Source: Arthrobacter hankyongi (GTDB lineage: Bacteria; Actinomycetota; Actinomycetes; Actinomycetales; Micrococcaceae). From it: a stretch of DNA of 64,000 bases. Positions within the stretch are counted from its first letter, which is position 1. Every line of letters begins with the position of its first letter. Shown piece by piece: positions 42,419 to 51,197 of this stretch. A model generated the notes under the pieces. It was not told where the DNA came from and searched no databases. It saw only the letters and a list, made by a program, of their open reading frames with translations. The position numbers and the translations under genes were made by a program. The DNA is taken from the NCBI RefSeq assembly GCF_022012395.1, contig NZ_JAKLTQ010000004.1, positions 185,008 through 249,007 on the forward strand, given 5' to 3'.

Positions 42419-43129
42419 TCACCTCACGCTGCCGCGCGCGGGCTCGAATATCGCCGTTCCGGCCATGAAGAAACCGCGCTGGGGGATCAGCAGACCGCCC
42501 AGCCGGGCCTGGACCGGCAGGGCGCCGGGCCGGCCCAGGTCCTGTCCGCGCAGCCGCGCGCTGCTTTCCTTGACCAGCCACAGCCGCTTTGGCCGAACAC
42601 TGAAGCGCTGGCCGTTGGGGGCAAGGCCGGTCAGCGCGATGCGCCCCGACCGCAGGAGCCGGCCGCCCGTGCTGCCCGCGGCCCGGAGGAATGCCGGGCT
42701 GCGCCACAGCTTCTCCGGCAGGGTGCCGGCCATGGCCGAGAAGATGAGGGTCGCCGGGGTGGAGCCGAGGCGGAGCTCCCAGGCCAGGTCCACGTCGCCG
42801 CCGATACCGACAGCCAGGTCATGGTCGCCGCGCCAAGTGATGGAGATCGGTTGTACCCAGGTACTGCCGACGGCGCTGCCGAAGTACCGCGGGCAGGACA
42901 GGGCAGGGTCGACCGTCACATACATGGCCCAGGTGCCTGCCGGATTGCGCAGCCACACGGAAGTGTAGCCGGGGCCCAGCGAGCTGGCCGGAAAGCGGCG
43001 CAGGGCGAGAATGTGGCCGGAACTGAACGGCAGTCCGGTAACCGCGTATCCGGAGAATTGCTCGTCCGGTCCGGACGCGGGCCGGTCAAGCCGTTCCGCG
43101 CCGGCGGCGAGGGTGCGGGGAGATTTCAT
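42419..43129 (-). CDS. hypothetical protein, beta-rich
   Basis: A 236-residue soluble protein rich in beta strands and Trp, with no signal peptide. The part WLRNPAGTWAMYVTVDPALSCPRYFG and the later GYTSVWL are typical of a conserved actinobacterial family that I cannot name. The ATG at 43129 is chosen because GGAG lies 10 bases upstream; an ATG at 43138 is three codons longer. It is divergent from the GluQRS gene. Confidence 0.65.
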   Translation of the reverse strand: MKSPRTLAAGAERLDRPASGPDEQFSGYAVTGLPFSSGHILALRRFPASSLGPGYTSVWLRNPAGTWAMYVTVDPALSCPRYFGSAVGSTWVQPISITWRGDHDLAVGIGGDVDLAWELRLGSTPATLIFSAMAGTLPEKLWRSPAFLRAAGSTGGRLLRSGRIALTGLAPNGQRFSVRPKRLWLVKESSARLRGQDLGRPGALPVQARLGGLLIPQRGFFMAGTAIFEPARGSVR

Positions 43130-43209
43130 GGCTTCCATACTCCGGTTCCGGCGCCAGTCTAAGCCTGGCTCCGGAACCGGACAACCGGCACGGCCAGTAG
43201 GCTGGGGGA

Positions 43210-44151
43210 GTGAATGCTGCAGTGACCGCCGGGGCCGGGCGTTTTGCGCCCAGTCCCTCCGGAGACCTCCATGTGGGCAACCTGCGCACCGCCCTGCTGG
43301 CATGGCTCTTCGCCCGCAGCACCGGCCGGCGCTTCCTGCTCCGGATCGAGGATCTGGACCGGGTCCGTGCCGGGGCCGAGCACCGGCAGCTGGCAGACCT
43401 GGCGTCGCTGGGGCTGGCCTGGGACTCGGAGGTCGTGCACCAGTCCGCGCGCCTGGACCGCTATCTGGGAGCCGTCGAGGATCTGCGCGGCCGCGGCCTG
43501 GTCTACGAGTGCTACTGCACGCGACGGGAAATCCTCCATGCGCCCTCCGCCCCGCATGCACCGCAGGGCGCCTATCCCGGGACCTGCCGCAACCTGGACG
43601 AGGCCGAACGGGCCCAGCGGCGCAAGGTCCGGCCGGCGGCGCTCCGGCTGCGCGCGGACACCGGCAGGTTCACGGTGCGGGACCAACTCCATGGGAACTA
43701 CACCGGGACGGTCGACGACATGGTGCTGCTGCGCAACGACGGTGTGCCTGCCTACAACCTGGCCGTCGTCGTTGATGACACCGCCCAGGGTGTCGACCAG
43801 GTGGTGCGCGGCGACGACCTGCTGAGTTCCGCGCCGCGGCAGGCGTACCTGGCCGGCCTGCTCGGGCATCCGGCGCCGCGGTATGCGCATGTGCCGCTGG
43901 TGCTGAATTCGCAAGGCCGCCGGCTGGCCAAACGCGACGGCGCGGTGACCCTGGCGGAGCTGGGGCACCGCGGCCTGGACCCCGCCGCGGTGCGGGACGC
44001 CCTGCTCACGTCCTTAGGGCTTCCGGCCGGTCTGCCCGAGGCGGCGTTGCCGGCCTTTGACCCCGCATCCCTGCCCCGGCAGCCGTGGATCTACCACGGC
44101 GAACTGACCGGCGACGGCGGTGCGCACGCCGGCGCGCGGCACGGCAGCTGA
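43210..44151 (+). CDS. gluQ: glutamyl-Q tRNA(Asp) synthetase
   Basis: A 313-residue paralogue of the catalytic domain of GluRS, which attaches glutamate to queuosine in tRNA(Asp). The HIGH motif appears as SGDLHVGNLRTAL and the KMSKS motif as LAKRDGA. Zinc-site residues are in YECYCT and GTCR. The anticodon-binding domain is missing, as expected for the family. Start is GTG at 43210 with GGGGGA close upstream, or the GTG four codons later. It requires queuosine-modified tRNA. Confidence 0.93.
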   Translation: MNAAVTAGAGRFAPSPSGDLHVGNLRTALLAWLFARSTGRRFLLRIEDLDRVRAGAEHRQLADLASLGLAWDSEVVHQSARLDRYLGAVEDLRGRGLVYECYCTRREILHAPSAPHAPQGAYPGTCRNLDEAERAQRRKVRPAALRLRADTGRFTVRDQLHGNYTGTVDDMVLLRNDGVPAYNLAVVVDDTAQGVDQVVRGDDLLSSAPRQAYLAGLLGHPAPRYAHVPLVLNSQGRRLAKRDGAVTLAELGHRGLDPAAVRDALLTSLGLPAGLPEAALPAFDPASLPRQPWIYHGELTGDGGAHAGARHGS

Positions 44152-44360
44152 CCGGCACCTGGCCGGCAGCCGACTCCGGTACCGGTGCGGCGGAATGCCT
44201 GTCACGGCTGGTGGGCTGTCAAGAACGGCACGGCTCGGGCAGGGAACAATTTGGAAACGATTAACCCAAATTCCCGTCCGGTTGTGTTGCCTAGGATAAC
44301 CACCCCTTAGGCTGGCGGGGGTACAGCCTGCTTTGCTGATTTTGTTGGGGGAATCCGAAA

Positions 44361-45551
44361 GTGAGACAGCTTCCTGCCTCGATCGTTACTGTCCTGGCGC
44401 TCGTGCTTGCCCTGCTCGCGGCGGCCGCCGCGCCCGCTGCCGCCCTGCCGCAGCCAGCTGCGGCAACCTTGGCCGCCCGGCCGGTCGCCGTCGTCGGCAC
44501 CGCTGTTCCGGCGGCCGCTGCAAAGACGACGGTAGCGCTCAACAATTCTCCGCTGGTGACCTACTATCCCAGCGCCACGGTCAACATCAAGACCAAGAAC
44601 GCCAAGGGCCTGAGGGCGGCGCTGCAGCGCTACAGCGGCAGCAAATGGGTGACCGTCTGGAAGGCCCCCACGTCCGTAGCCAAGTCCTCGCAGACGGTCG
44701 CAGCCTCCTACAAATTCAGCAAGCGGGCCACGGTCAAGGTCAGGGGCACCCTGCTCAAGGGCTCCAAGATCGTGGCCAGGTCCGCGTCCCAGTCGCTGAG
44801 CTACCAGAAGTGGCCGACCTGGGTCCAGTCGGCCCAGGGCAGCACGCTCTTCGAGCAGAACCGGGGCCGGGTGGCCGCCGGCGAGAAGGCCAGCCACACC
44901 CTCCAGCTGTACTACACGGACGTTGCCCGCAAAGGCCGGTTCCAGGAATACCGCGGCGGCAAATGGGTCACCCTGAAGAACCTGAACTGGAAGCCCCAGC
45001 CGGGCAGCTGGTATTCAACGGCCCAGACGGTGACCACCCCAGCCACCACCAAGACGGCGAGCAAGAAGTACCGGCTCGTGGTGGATTCCACCGCCAACGA
45101 TGCGGGCCTGAGCCAAACGGTCACCATCCGCCACGAGAATCCCGAGGACTACACCGGCTACGCACAGCAGGCCCACGAATTCATCCAGGACTACTGCCCC
45201 AGCACCATGATCACGGTCCGTCCCGGCAGCTATGCCGAGTCCATGTGGCCGGAGAACCGCATCGAGCTCTACCCCGGGCTGACCGAGCTGGGGCTGAAGT
45301 ATGTGGCCCTGCACGAGTGCGCGCATGTGGTCCAGCGGGTCACTTTCAACAATGACCATGCCAGGATGTCCGAGACCTTCAACGCGATCTACAAGACCAC
45401 CGGCTCCACGGGCTACGAGCAGGCCGCGGACTGCATGGCCTTCGCGATGGGCGCGCCGGACAACTGGGCCTACTACACCAGCAACTGCAAGGGTGAACGG
45501 GGGGCCGCGGCCGCGGCGGTGCTCGCGGGCAAGATACCTTCGGTGAAGTAG
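44361..45551 (+). CDS. secreted protein with an HExxH zinc-protease-like motif
   Basis: A 396-residue secreted protein. A signal peptide ends near ALP-QP (about residue 30), then come an Ala-rich linker, and two Ig-like beta domains (WVTVWKAPTSVAKSSQTV; WVTLKNLNWKPQPGSW). The last 120 residues hold LKYVALHECAHVVQ, an HExxH zinc motif with His318-Glu319-His322, and YEQAADC with Glu353 and Asp357 as likely further ligand and partner. This is the layout of a zincin-type peptidase. It starts with GTG at 44361 after GGGGGAA. I know no named family for the whole protein. Confidence 0.72.
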   Translation: MRQLPASIVTVLALVLALLAAAAAPAAALPQPAAATLAARPVAVVGTAVPAAAAKTTVALNNSPLVTYYPSATVNIKTKNAKGLRAALQRYSGSKWVTVWKAPTSVAKSSQTVAASYKFSKRATVKVRGTLLKGSKIVARSASQSLSYQKWPTWVQSAQGSTLFEQNRGRVAAGEKASHTLQLYYTDVARKGRFQEYRGGKWVTLKNLNWKPQPGSWYSTAQTVTTPATTKTASKKYRLVVDSTANDAGLSQTVTIRHENPEDYTGYAQQAHEFIQDYCPSTMITVRPGSYAESMWPENRIELYPGLTELGLKYVALHECAHVVQRVTFNNDHARMSETFNAIYKTTGSTGYEQAADCMAFAMGAPDNWAYYTSNCKGERGAAAAAVLAGKIPSVK

Positions 45552-45717
45552 GCCCTCTTTTCCCGTCTTGCGGTTTGTTCCGCAGGGTGCCGGCCGGCCG
45601 GTGCGGAAAGCAGGACCCGGAAAATGGTCCGAGCAGGCCAGCTCCCCCAACCGCCTGGCCCTCCGGAACCCTGGCGCCCGGACTGGCCGGCCCTCCCGGC
45701 ACGGTGCAGGCGGACGC

Positions 45718-46407
45718 CTAGGAACCTGCGGGTGGATCCGTGCGCGCCCTCAGGCGTGACAGCTCGGCTTCCGCCGAGAGCCTGGTCTCGAGTTCCTCGA
45801 AGGCCTCGCGCACCTGGTGGGAATTCGGATCCGACCAGGCCAGCTCCTCATGGGCCTCGGCCAGGGCCCGCAGCCGGCGGACTTCCCGTTCCGCGGCAAC
45901 TGCGGCGGACTGGGCCTCTATGGCCCCCTGCCCCGAGGCCCGCAGCGCATCCTGCACGCCCAGCGCGGCCTGGGCGGCGCTGTAGTCCGTCCTCAGCTTC
46001 AGGTAGTGCAGCCTGGCATCCTCGATGCGTTGCTCCAGCCGCCTCAGCGTCTGCTCGAGGGCGCGCAGCTGGCTGTCCAGGCTCCGCTGCTGCCCGTCCA
46101 GCGCTTCCCACCGCTTGCCGGCGGTGAGGGCGCCGCGCAGGGCGTCCCGGGCGGCGTCGTCATCCCCGGCAGCGACGGCGGCCTCCGCCTGGCGGTTCAG
46201 CCGTTCCGCTTCGGCTGCAGCCTGCCCGGCCAGCAATTGGACCCGGCGGCGGTTGGCGGCCACGTCTGCGGCGCTCCGCCGGGCGGCATCGAGTGCATCC
46301 AACTGTTGCTGATAGCTGGCGTCGAGGCTGGCCAACGGGTTCGGGGTCTCCGCCGGTACGGTGCGGGTAGTGCGGATGATCGCAGTGATGCGGCGGCGGA
46401 TGGACAC
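45718..46407 (-). CDS. PspA/IM30-family coiled-coil protein
   Basis: A 229-residue protein that is almost all heptad-like helix with many Ala, Arg, Glu and Gln, starting MSIRRRITAIIRTTRT. This is the shape of PspA/Vipp1 (ESCRT-III-like) envelope-stress proteins. The upstream gene on the same strand encodes a membrane-anchored helical protein, so the two may work together at the membrane. Start at ATG 46407. Confidence 0.7.
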   Translation of the reverse strand: MSIRRRITAIIRTTRTVPAETPNPLASLDASYQQQLDALDAARRSAADVAANRRRVQLLAGQAAAEAERLNRQAEAAVAAGDDDAARDALRGALTAGKRWEALDGQQRSLDSQLRALEQTLRRLEQRIEDARLHYLKLRTDYSAAQAALGVQDALRASGQGAIEAQSAAVAAEREVRRLRALAEAHEELAWSDPNSHQVREAFEELETRLSAEAELSRLRARTDPPAGS

Positions 46408-46426
46408 GGCCGGTTCCCTCGTCCTT

Positions 46427-47074
46427 CTACCGGTAGCCGCGGGGGTCCGTCATGGGGCGGATGGGCGCGGCGGTGCGGCCGCCGTAACTGCGGTTCCAAG
46501 CCCGCAAGGCATCCGCTTCCAGAGCGAGATGGCGGCTGGCACGCTCCAGCTGTGCAGCGCTGATGGAGTCGCCTGCCAGCAGCAGGTTCTGGCGCAGTTC
46601 CGCCGCCAGGGCGCACGCACGCCGGACCTGTTCGTCCAGCCGCGCGGCCAAAGTCTGTTTCAGTGCCGGATGGGGTTCCCGTTCGGCCAGCCGCAGTTGT
46701 TCATCCAGGGTCCGCTCCGCGCGGGCCAGGTTGGCCGCAACCGCCGGCAGGTCACCCACCGGACGGCCGTGTATGTCGGCCGCGGCCAGGGTCCGTTCGG
46801 TTGCCTCGGCCGAGCGGCGCAGTTGGATCCGCAATCGGGCCAGCCGGCGTCCGGCGTCGTCGCCCGACAGCGAACGGACGGTGAGGGTGCTCTTGGTCCA
46901 GCCGTTGCGGATCCGCCGGGAACGCTGGACCTTCCGGACCACCAGCCAGGCCGACAGGACGGCTGCCATGCCGAAGATCAGCAGCATGGTTCCGCCGATC
47001 AGCATGACTCCTGCCACCGCCTCGGCCATGCTCCCGGCCACATCCACCATCGCTGTTACGGTCAAACCAGGCAT
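46427..47074 (-). CDS. membrane-anchored coiled-coil protein
   Basis: A 215-residue protein with one N-terminal transmembrane segment (about residues 18-45) followed by a long helical, Ala/Arg/Glu-rich cytoplasmic region. The ATG at 47074 is used; ATG 47050 is also possible and neither has a clear ribosome-binding site. The stop is 19 bases before the PspA-like gene, so it is the first gene of that operon. No family is recognised. Confidence 0.65.
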   Translation of the reverse strand: MPGLTVTAMVDVAGSMAEAVAGVMLIGGTMLLIFGMAAVLSAWLVVRKVQRSRRIRNGWTKSTLTVRSLSGDDAGRRLARLRIQLRRSAEATERTLAAADIHGRPVGDLPAVAANLARAERTLDEQLRLAEREPHPALKQTLAARLDEQVRRACALAAELRQNLLLAGDSISAAQLERASRHLALEADALRAWNRSYGGRTAAPIRPMTDPRGYR

Positions 47075-47126
47075 AGAACAAGTGTGCCCCGAACGCCGCC
47101 CGGTGGCCAGAATGCGCCGTAAACAA

Positions 47127-47170
47127 AAATGCGGGCCGCTTCCTGTTCGCAAAGGAAGCGGCCCGCATTT
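47127..47170 (-). terminator. strong terminator after cspA
   Basis: A perfect 18-bp stem, AAATGCGGGCCGCTTCCT (47127-47144) with its inverse at 47153-47170 and an 8-base loop. On the minus strand it is followed by TTTGTTT. It ends the cspA transcript before the coiled-coil operon. Confidence 0.85.
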
Positions 47171-47207
47171 AGGGGTCAAATATGGGCGCTATGCCCGAGG
47201 CGGTCCC

Positions 47208-47414
47208 TTAGAGGGGGCGGATGTCCGCAGCCTGCAGGCCCTTGGGGCCCTGGGTGACCTCGAACTCGACCTTCTGGGCTTCGCGCAGTTCGCGGTAGCC
47301 GCCGGTGGAGACGATAGCGGAGTAGTGGGCGAAGACGTCATCGCTGCCGTCGTCGGGGGCGATGAAGCCAAAGCCCTTTTCGGCGTTAAACCACTTCACG
47401 GTTCCAGTTGCCAT
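47208..47414 (-). CDS. cspA: cold-shock protein
   Basis: A 68-residue cold-shock-domain protein: RNP1 is KGFGFIAP and RNP2 is VFAHYSAI, with the start [14 protein letters not shown]. It is an RNA chaperone of the cytoplasm. AAGGAG precedes the ATG. The long gene-free region upstream (47415-47725, 311 bases) probably contains a long structured leader as in other csp genes and the divergent promoter for the desaturase gene. Confidence 0.97.
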   Translation of the reverse strand: MATGTVKWFNAEKGFGFIAPDDGSDDVFAHYSAIVSTGGYRELREAQKVEFEVTQGPKGLQAADIRPL

Positions 47415-47725
47415 TTTGTGCTCCTTCTGAAGCTCTAATACGACCGCGAGTTTCGCGGATCGCCTGCAGCGGTGTTCTTTACCGCCGTTCAGAGAAGCAC
47501 AAGCCCTTCGGTGAAGGGTCCTGTTGCTAAAAATCTAATGCGCAACACAACAACTACGCAGCTAACTGTACAGTACTTTTCCCGGGACGGCGATTGCCGC
47601 TCCGGCCCGCAGCCCTTTCGGGCACCTAGCGGACGTTCAGGTTCGCCCGATAGACTAAGGGGTATCTGCTGGGCAACCGCCCGTTTTCGCGGCTGGGAAG
47701 TCGGACTCAATCCCTTGAAGGCCGC
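47415..47725. promoter_or_regulatory. gene-free divergent region between cspA and the desaturase gene
   Basis: 311 bases without a gene. It holds the start regions of both transcripts. An AT-rich stretch at about 47525-47580 stands out in this GC-rich DNA and is a likely place for the cspA promoter. I do not see a convincing exact promoter hexamer pair or cold box. Confidence 0.4.
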
Positions 47726-48808
47726 ATGACTATTACTGCATCACCCCGCCCAGCCCTGAAGGCCCGCGGCACCGCGGCCTCCACCGGCTACGCCCAGCTG
47801 CTGCGCACAGTTCGGGATGCCGGGCTGCTGCGCCGGCGCCGTTCCTTCTACATCACCCTCTTTGTGGCCCTTGCGCTCGGCCTTGCCGGTGCCGCCACGG
47901 GCTTTGTGTTGCTGGGGGACAGCTGGTTCCAGCTGCTGATCGCCGGCGTCCTGGGTGTCCTGTTCACCCAGCTGGCGTTCCTTGCCCACGAGGCGGCCCA
48001 CCGCCAAGTCTTCGAGTCCGGCCCCGCCAACGACCGCGCCGGGCGCTTCCTGGCGAACGCCGTCGTCGGCATCAGCTACCAGTGGTGGACCAACAAGCAC
48101 AACCGGCACCATGCCAACCCCAATACCGTGGGGAAGGATCCGGACATCGAGCAGGACACCATTTCCTTCCAGGCCGACCAGGCGCAGGCCCGTACCGGCA
48201 TCATGGCCTGGATGACGCGCCGGCAGGGCTACCTTTTCTTCCCGCTGCTGCTGCTCGAAGGCCTGAACCTGCACGCCACCTCGCTCCGGTCCCTTTTCGC
48301 CCGCGGACAGGTCAAGGGCCGCAAGCGCGAGCTGGCCATGGTCATCTCGCGGCTGGTCCTCTATGTGGCCGTCATCTTCTACTTCCTGCCGGTGGGCATG
48401 GCGTTTGCCTTCATCGGCGTGCAGCTGGCCGTCTTCGGCGTGTACATGGGGGCGTCCTTTGCGCCGAACCACAAGGGCATGCCGCTGATCCCCCAGGGCG
48501 CCAAGGTGGATTTCCTCAGCCGCCAGGTGCTGACCAGCCGCAACATCACCGGGGGTCGGTTCGTCAACGCGCTGATGGGCGGGCTGAACTACCAGGTGGA
48601 GCACCATCTGTTTCCGAGCATGCCGCGGCCGAACCTGGCCCGTGCCAGCGAAATCGTGCGCGACTACTGCGCCGCGCACAAGATCACCTACACCGAGACC
48701 ACGCTGCCTAAGTCCTACGGAATCGTCGTCCGCTACCTGAACAAGGTGGGCCTGTCCGCGCGGGATCCGTTCGACTGCCCGATGATTACCGCCTACCGCC
48801 CGCGCTGA
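47726..48808 (+). CDS. acyl-lipid/acyl-CoA fatty acid desaturase
   Basis: A 360-residue membrane di-iron desaturase. Its three histidine boxes are HEAAH at 88-92, HNRHH at 125-129 and QVEHH with His293/His294; membrane helices lie between them. It inserts a double bond into acyl chains, keeping membranes fluid in the cold. It is head-to-head with cspA, which supports cold induction. Arrangement and His boxes match the delta-type front-end-like desaturases of actinobacteria; regiochemistry cannot be read. Confidence 0.9.
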   Translation: MTITASPRPALKARGTAASTGYAQLLRTVRDAGLLRRRRSFYITLFVALALGLAGAATGFVLLGDSWFQLLIAGVLGVLFTQLAFLAHEAAHRQVFESGPANDRAGRFLANAVVGISYQWWTNKHNRHHANPNTVGKDPDIEQDTISFQADQAQARTGIMAWMTRRQGYLFFPLLLLEGLNLHATSLRSLFARGQVKGRKRELAMVISRLVLYVAVIFYFLPVGMAFAFIGVQLAVFGVYMGASFAPNHKGMPLIPQGAKVDFLSRQVLTSRNITGGRFVNALMGGLNYQVEHHLFPSMPRPNLARASEIVRDYCAAHKITYTETTLPKSYGIVVRYLNKVGLSARDPFDCPMITAYRPR

Positions 48809-48822
48809 CGCCCGGCCTGCGG

Positions 48823-50220
48823 TCAGGAACGGAGCGGGTGGGCGATCTCGTCCTGCGGCATCCTGGCCGCCAGCAGTGCGATAAATCCCAGCACCGGGGT
48901 GGCCAGTGAGACCACGAGGAAAATCAGCCAAATGGGCACCGCCGCTGCCAGCGGGCCGGCCGCGGCCATGGACACCGGCATCAGCGCCAGCGAGACAAAG
49001 AAATCCAGGCTGGACACCCGGCCCAGCAGCTGCCGCGGAACCCGGCGCTGCAGCAGCGTTCCCCAGATGACCTGGGCCGCTCCCCAGGTCACGCCGACCA
49101 CCAGCATCACCGCCGCCATCTGCCAGAAGCTGTCCATGAAGCCGATGAAGGCCAGCGGAACCGTGCCCAGGCCCCAGGCCGTGATCATCACAGTCAGGTA
49201 GCGGCGGGGGAGTGGCCGCGAAGACACCAGCAGGGCGCCCAGAGCCATGGCGCCGCCCCAGATGGCCAGCAGGAAACCGAATGTCTGCGCCCCGCCACCG
49301 AGCTGCTCCCGCACCAGGAACGGCAGCAGCACCTCGATCGGCCCCTCGCTCAGCAGCACGGCGACCACGGCGAACAGCAGGGTCCAGAGCAGCCATGGGG
49401 TCCGCACCGTGTAGCCGAAGCCCTCGCGCAGGTCCGCCCAGGCCGAGCGCCGGGCCGGCTTCGGACCGGCAGCGTTCCGAACGGTCCGGCCGTCCGGCCC
49501 GACGGCGGCAACGGGGCCGCCGCGGTGCGGTTCCGGATCCAGTGGGGGCTCCGGCCGCAGGAGCAACAGCGTGAGCAGCGCAGTGGCGTGGGCTGCGGCG
49601 ATCAGCGCGGCGGCATGCGCCGGGGAGCTGGCGGCGATGATCAGGCCGGCCGCGGCCGGCCCGGCGGCCTGCTGCAGCAGCGGCCGGATCATCCCCTCCA
49701 TACCATTGGCCGCCAGCAGTTCCTCCGGCGGCAGGATCCGCGGCAGGATGGCGGAGTAGGCAGGGAAGAAGAAGGCGGAGGCGATGCCGAGTCCGAATGC
49801 GGCCACGGCCAGATGCCACAGCTGCAGGGCGCCGGACAGTGCCAGCGCCGTGACGGAGCCCAGGGCCAGCAGATTGACCGCCTCCACCAGGACCAGGATC
49901 CTGCGGCGGGGCAGCCGGTCGGCAGCGATGCCGCCCAGCAGCACAAAGGCCACCAGCCCGGCGGCGGCCAGAGTGGCCACCAGGGACAGCTCGACCGGTC
50001 CGCCGCCGAGCCCGATGACCTGGTAGACCATGGTCACCGCCCACATGCCGCTGCCGAAGATGGAAACGGAGAGCGCGCCGATCAGGATCCGGAAGTCCCG
50101 CCTGGCCAGCGGCCGGAGCGCACGGAACCGCCCCGGGCCAGCACCTGCCGGGGCAGGCTCCGGCCGGGCCGCAGCGGAAGCAGGGAACGCGTCGTCGTAA
50201 TCCATGTCGTCGTAATCCAT
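48823..50220 (-). CDS. MFS transporter (drug-exporter-like)
   Basis: A 465-residue major facilitator with twelve segments of the enterobactin exporter/MFS-3-like type (IAADRLPRRRILVLVEA after helix 2). A Gly/Pro-rich cytoplasmic loop of about 35 residues separates the halves. The start is ATG 50220; the first ten codons are a perfect repeat, MDYDD-MDYDD, so ATG 50205 is equally possible. Divergent to it lies the ArsR gene at 50361, which may control it. The cargo is unknown. Confidence 0.85.
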   Translation of the reverse strand: MDYDDMDYDDAFPASAAARPEPAPAGAGPGRFRALRPLARRDFRILIGALSVSIFGSGMWAVTMVYQVIGLGGGPVELSLVATLAAAGLVAFVLLGGIAADRLPRRRILVLVEAVNLLALGSVTALALSGALQLWHLAVAAFGLGIASAFFFPAYSAILPRILPPEELLAANGMEGMIRPLLQQAAGPAAAGLIIAASSPAHAAALIAAAHATALLTLLLLRPEPPLDPEPHRGGPVAAVGPDGRTVRNAAGPKPARRSAWADLREGFGYTVRTPWLLWTLLFAVVAVLLSEGPIEVLLPFLVREQLGGGAQTFGFLLAIWGGAMALGALLVSSRPLPRRYLTVMITAWGLGTVPLAFIGFMDSFWQMAAVMLVVGVTWGAAQVIWGTLLQRRVPRQLLGRVSSLDFFVSLALMPVSMAAAGPLAAAVPIWLIFLVVSLATPVLGFIALLAARMPQDEIAHPLRS

Positions 50221-50322
50221 GGTGTGGGACTTTTACTGAGGGTGCCGGCGGCGGCCCGCTACCGCCTTCCGTCCGGCGCCGGGGGCGGTCAAGGGCCTTG
50301 ACGTGCCGGCCGCCAGGAGTAC

Positions 50323-50354
50323 ATTTAACTTATTGGTTATTTAACTGATTGGCT
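50323..50354. promoter_or_regulatory. direct-repeat operator before the ArsR gene
   Basis: ATTTAACTTATTGGTT (50323-50338) is followed at once by ATTTAACTGATTGGCT (50339-50354), 14 of 16 bases the same. The pair ends six bases before the ATG and fits an ArsR-type autoregulatory site. Confidence 0.65.
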
Positions 50355-50360
50355 AAATGG

Positions 50361-50708
50361 ATGGCAACGGACCGGCTCAGCATGATCTTCGCCGCGCTGG
50401 CAGATCCCACGCGGCGGGCGATCCTGGCCCGGCTCACCGAGGGTGAGGCCACCGTCGGGGAACTGGCCGAACCGTTCGACATCAGTCTGCCCGCGGTCTC
50501 GCGGCACCTGAAGGTCCTGGAAGCTGCAGGGCTGATTTCCCGTACCCGTTCGGCGCAATGGCGCTCTTCCCGTCTCGAAGCGGGCCCGCTCAGGGAAGCC
50601 ACTGCGTGGATGGAAGACTACCGGCGCTTCTGGGACGAGAGCTTCGACCGCCTGGACGCGCACCTTAAACGAACCCTGGCAAGGAACGAGGAGAACCACC
50701 ATGACTGA
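50361..50708 (+). CDS. ArsR-family regulator
   Basis: A 115-residue winged-helix regulator (ADPTRRAILARLTEGEATVG, then ISLPAVSRHLKVLEAAGLI). It lacks the Cys residues of metal-sensing ArsR proteins and belongs to the group coupled with SRPBCC genes. The ATG at 50361 is taken because an alternative TTG at 50349 lies inside the direct-repeat operator. The gene overlaps the SRPBCC gene by eight bases. Confidence 0.85.
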   Translation: MATDRLSMIFAALADPTRRAILARLTEGEATVGELAEPFDISLPAVSRHLKVLEAAGLISRTRSAQWRSSRLEAGPLREATAWMEDYRRFWDESFDRLDAHLKRTLARNEENHHD

Positions 50709-51165
50709 ATCAACCGACCAGGACACCACTCTGTTCCTGACGCGTGTCTTCGACGCACCGCGGGAACTGGTCTTCAAGGCCTTTATCGACCCGGACCAGC
50801 TCGCCCAGTGGTTCGGGCCGGTGGGCGTCAGCACACCGCGGGACCGGATCGAGGTCGAGCCGCGCGTGGGCGGAGTCTGGAAGCTGACCATGATCATGGA
50901 CGAGGATGGCACGCCCTCGCCGGTCGATGCCGTGATCACCCGGTTCGTGGAACCGGAACTGCTCGAGGCGCACATCTCCGCCGAGGCGATGGACCGTCAG
51001 AGCACGCATCTGGACGTGTCCATGCTGCTGACCTTCGAGGACGACGGCGGCCGGACGCGCCTAACGCTGCGCCAGGGCCCGTTCCCGTCCCGGGACTGGA
51101 CGGACCAGACGCACGAGGGTTGGGAAAGCTCGTTCACCAAGCTGGACGCACTGCTGGCCCGGTGA
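50701..51165 (+). CDS. AHSA1/SRPBCC-domain protein
   Basis: A 154-residue Bet v1-like protein (TRVFDAPRELVFKAFIDPDQLAQWFGP; closing W-E-S-S-F-T-K-L-D). It is co-translated with the ArsR gene upstream, a very common pair in actinobacteria. The ligand and task are unknown; as a pair with ArsR it may act in response to hydrophobic compounds. Confidence 0.88.
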   Translation: MTESTDQDTTLFLTRVFDAPRELVFKAFIDPDQLAQWFGPVGVSTPRDRIEVEPRVGGVWKLTMIMDEDGTPSPVDAVITRFVEPELLEAHISAEAMDRQSTHLDVSMLLTFEDDGGRTRLTLRQGPFPSRDWTDQTHEGWESSFTKLDALLAR

Positions 51166-51197
51166 GCGAGGAAGGCGCGCCGGCTCCCGCGCCGCGG

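Noticed and set aside
47741..50044. A 767-residue minus-strand frame
   Set aside because: It covers the desaturase gene on the other strand and the MFS gene in the wrong frame; no domain is recognisable.
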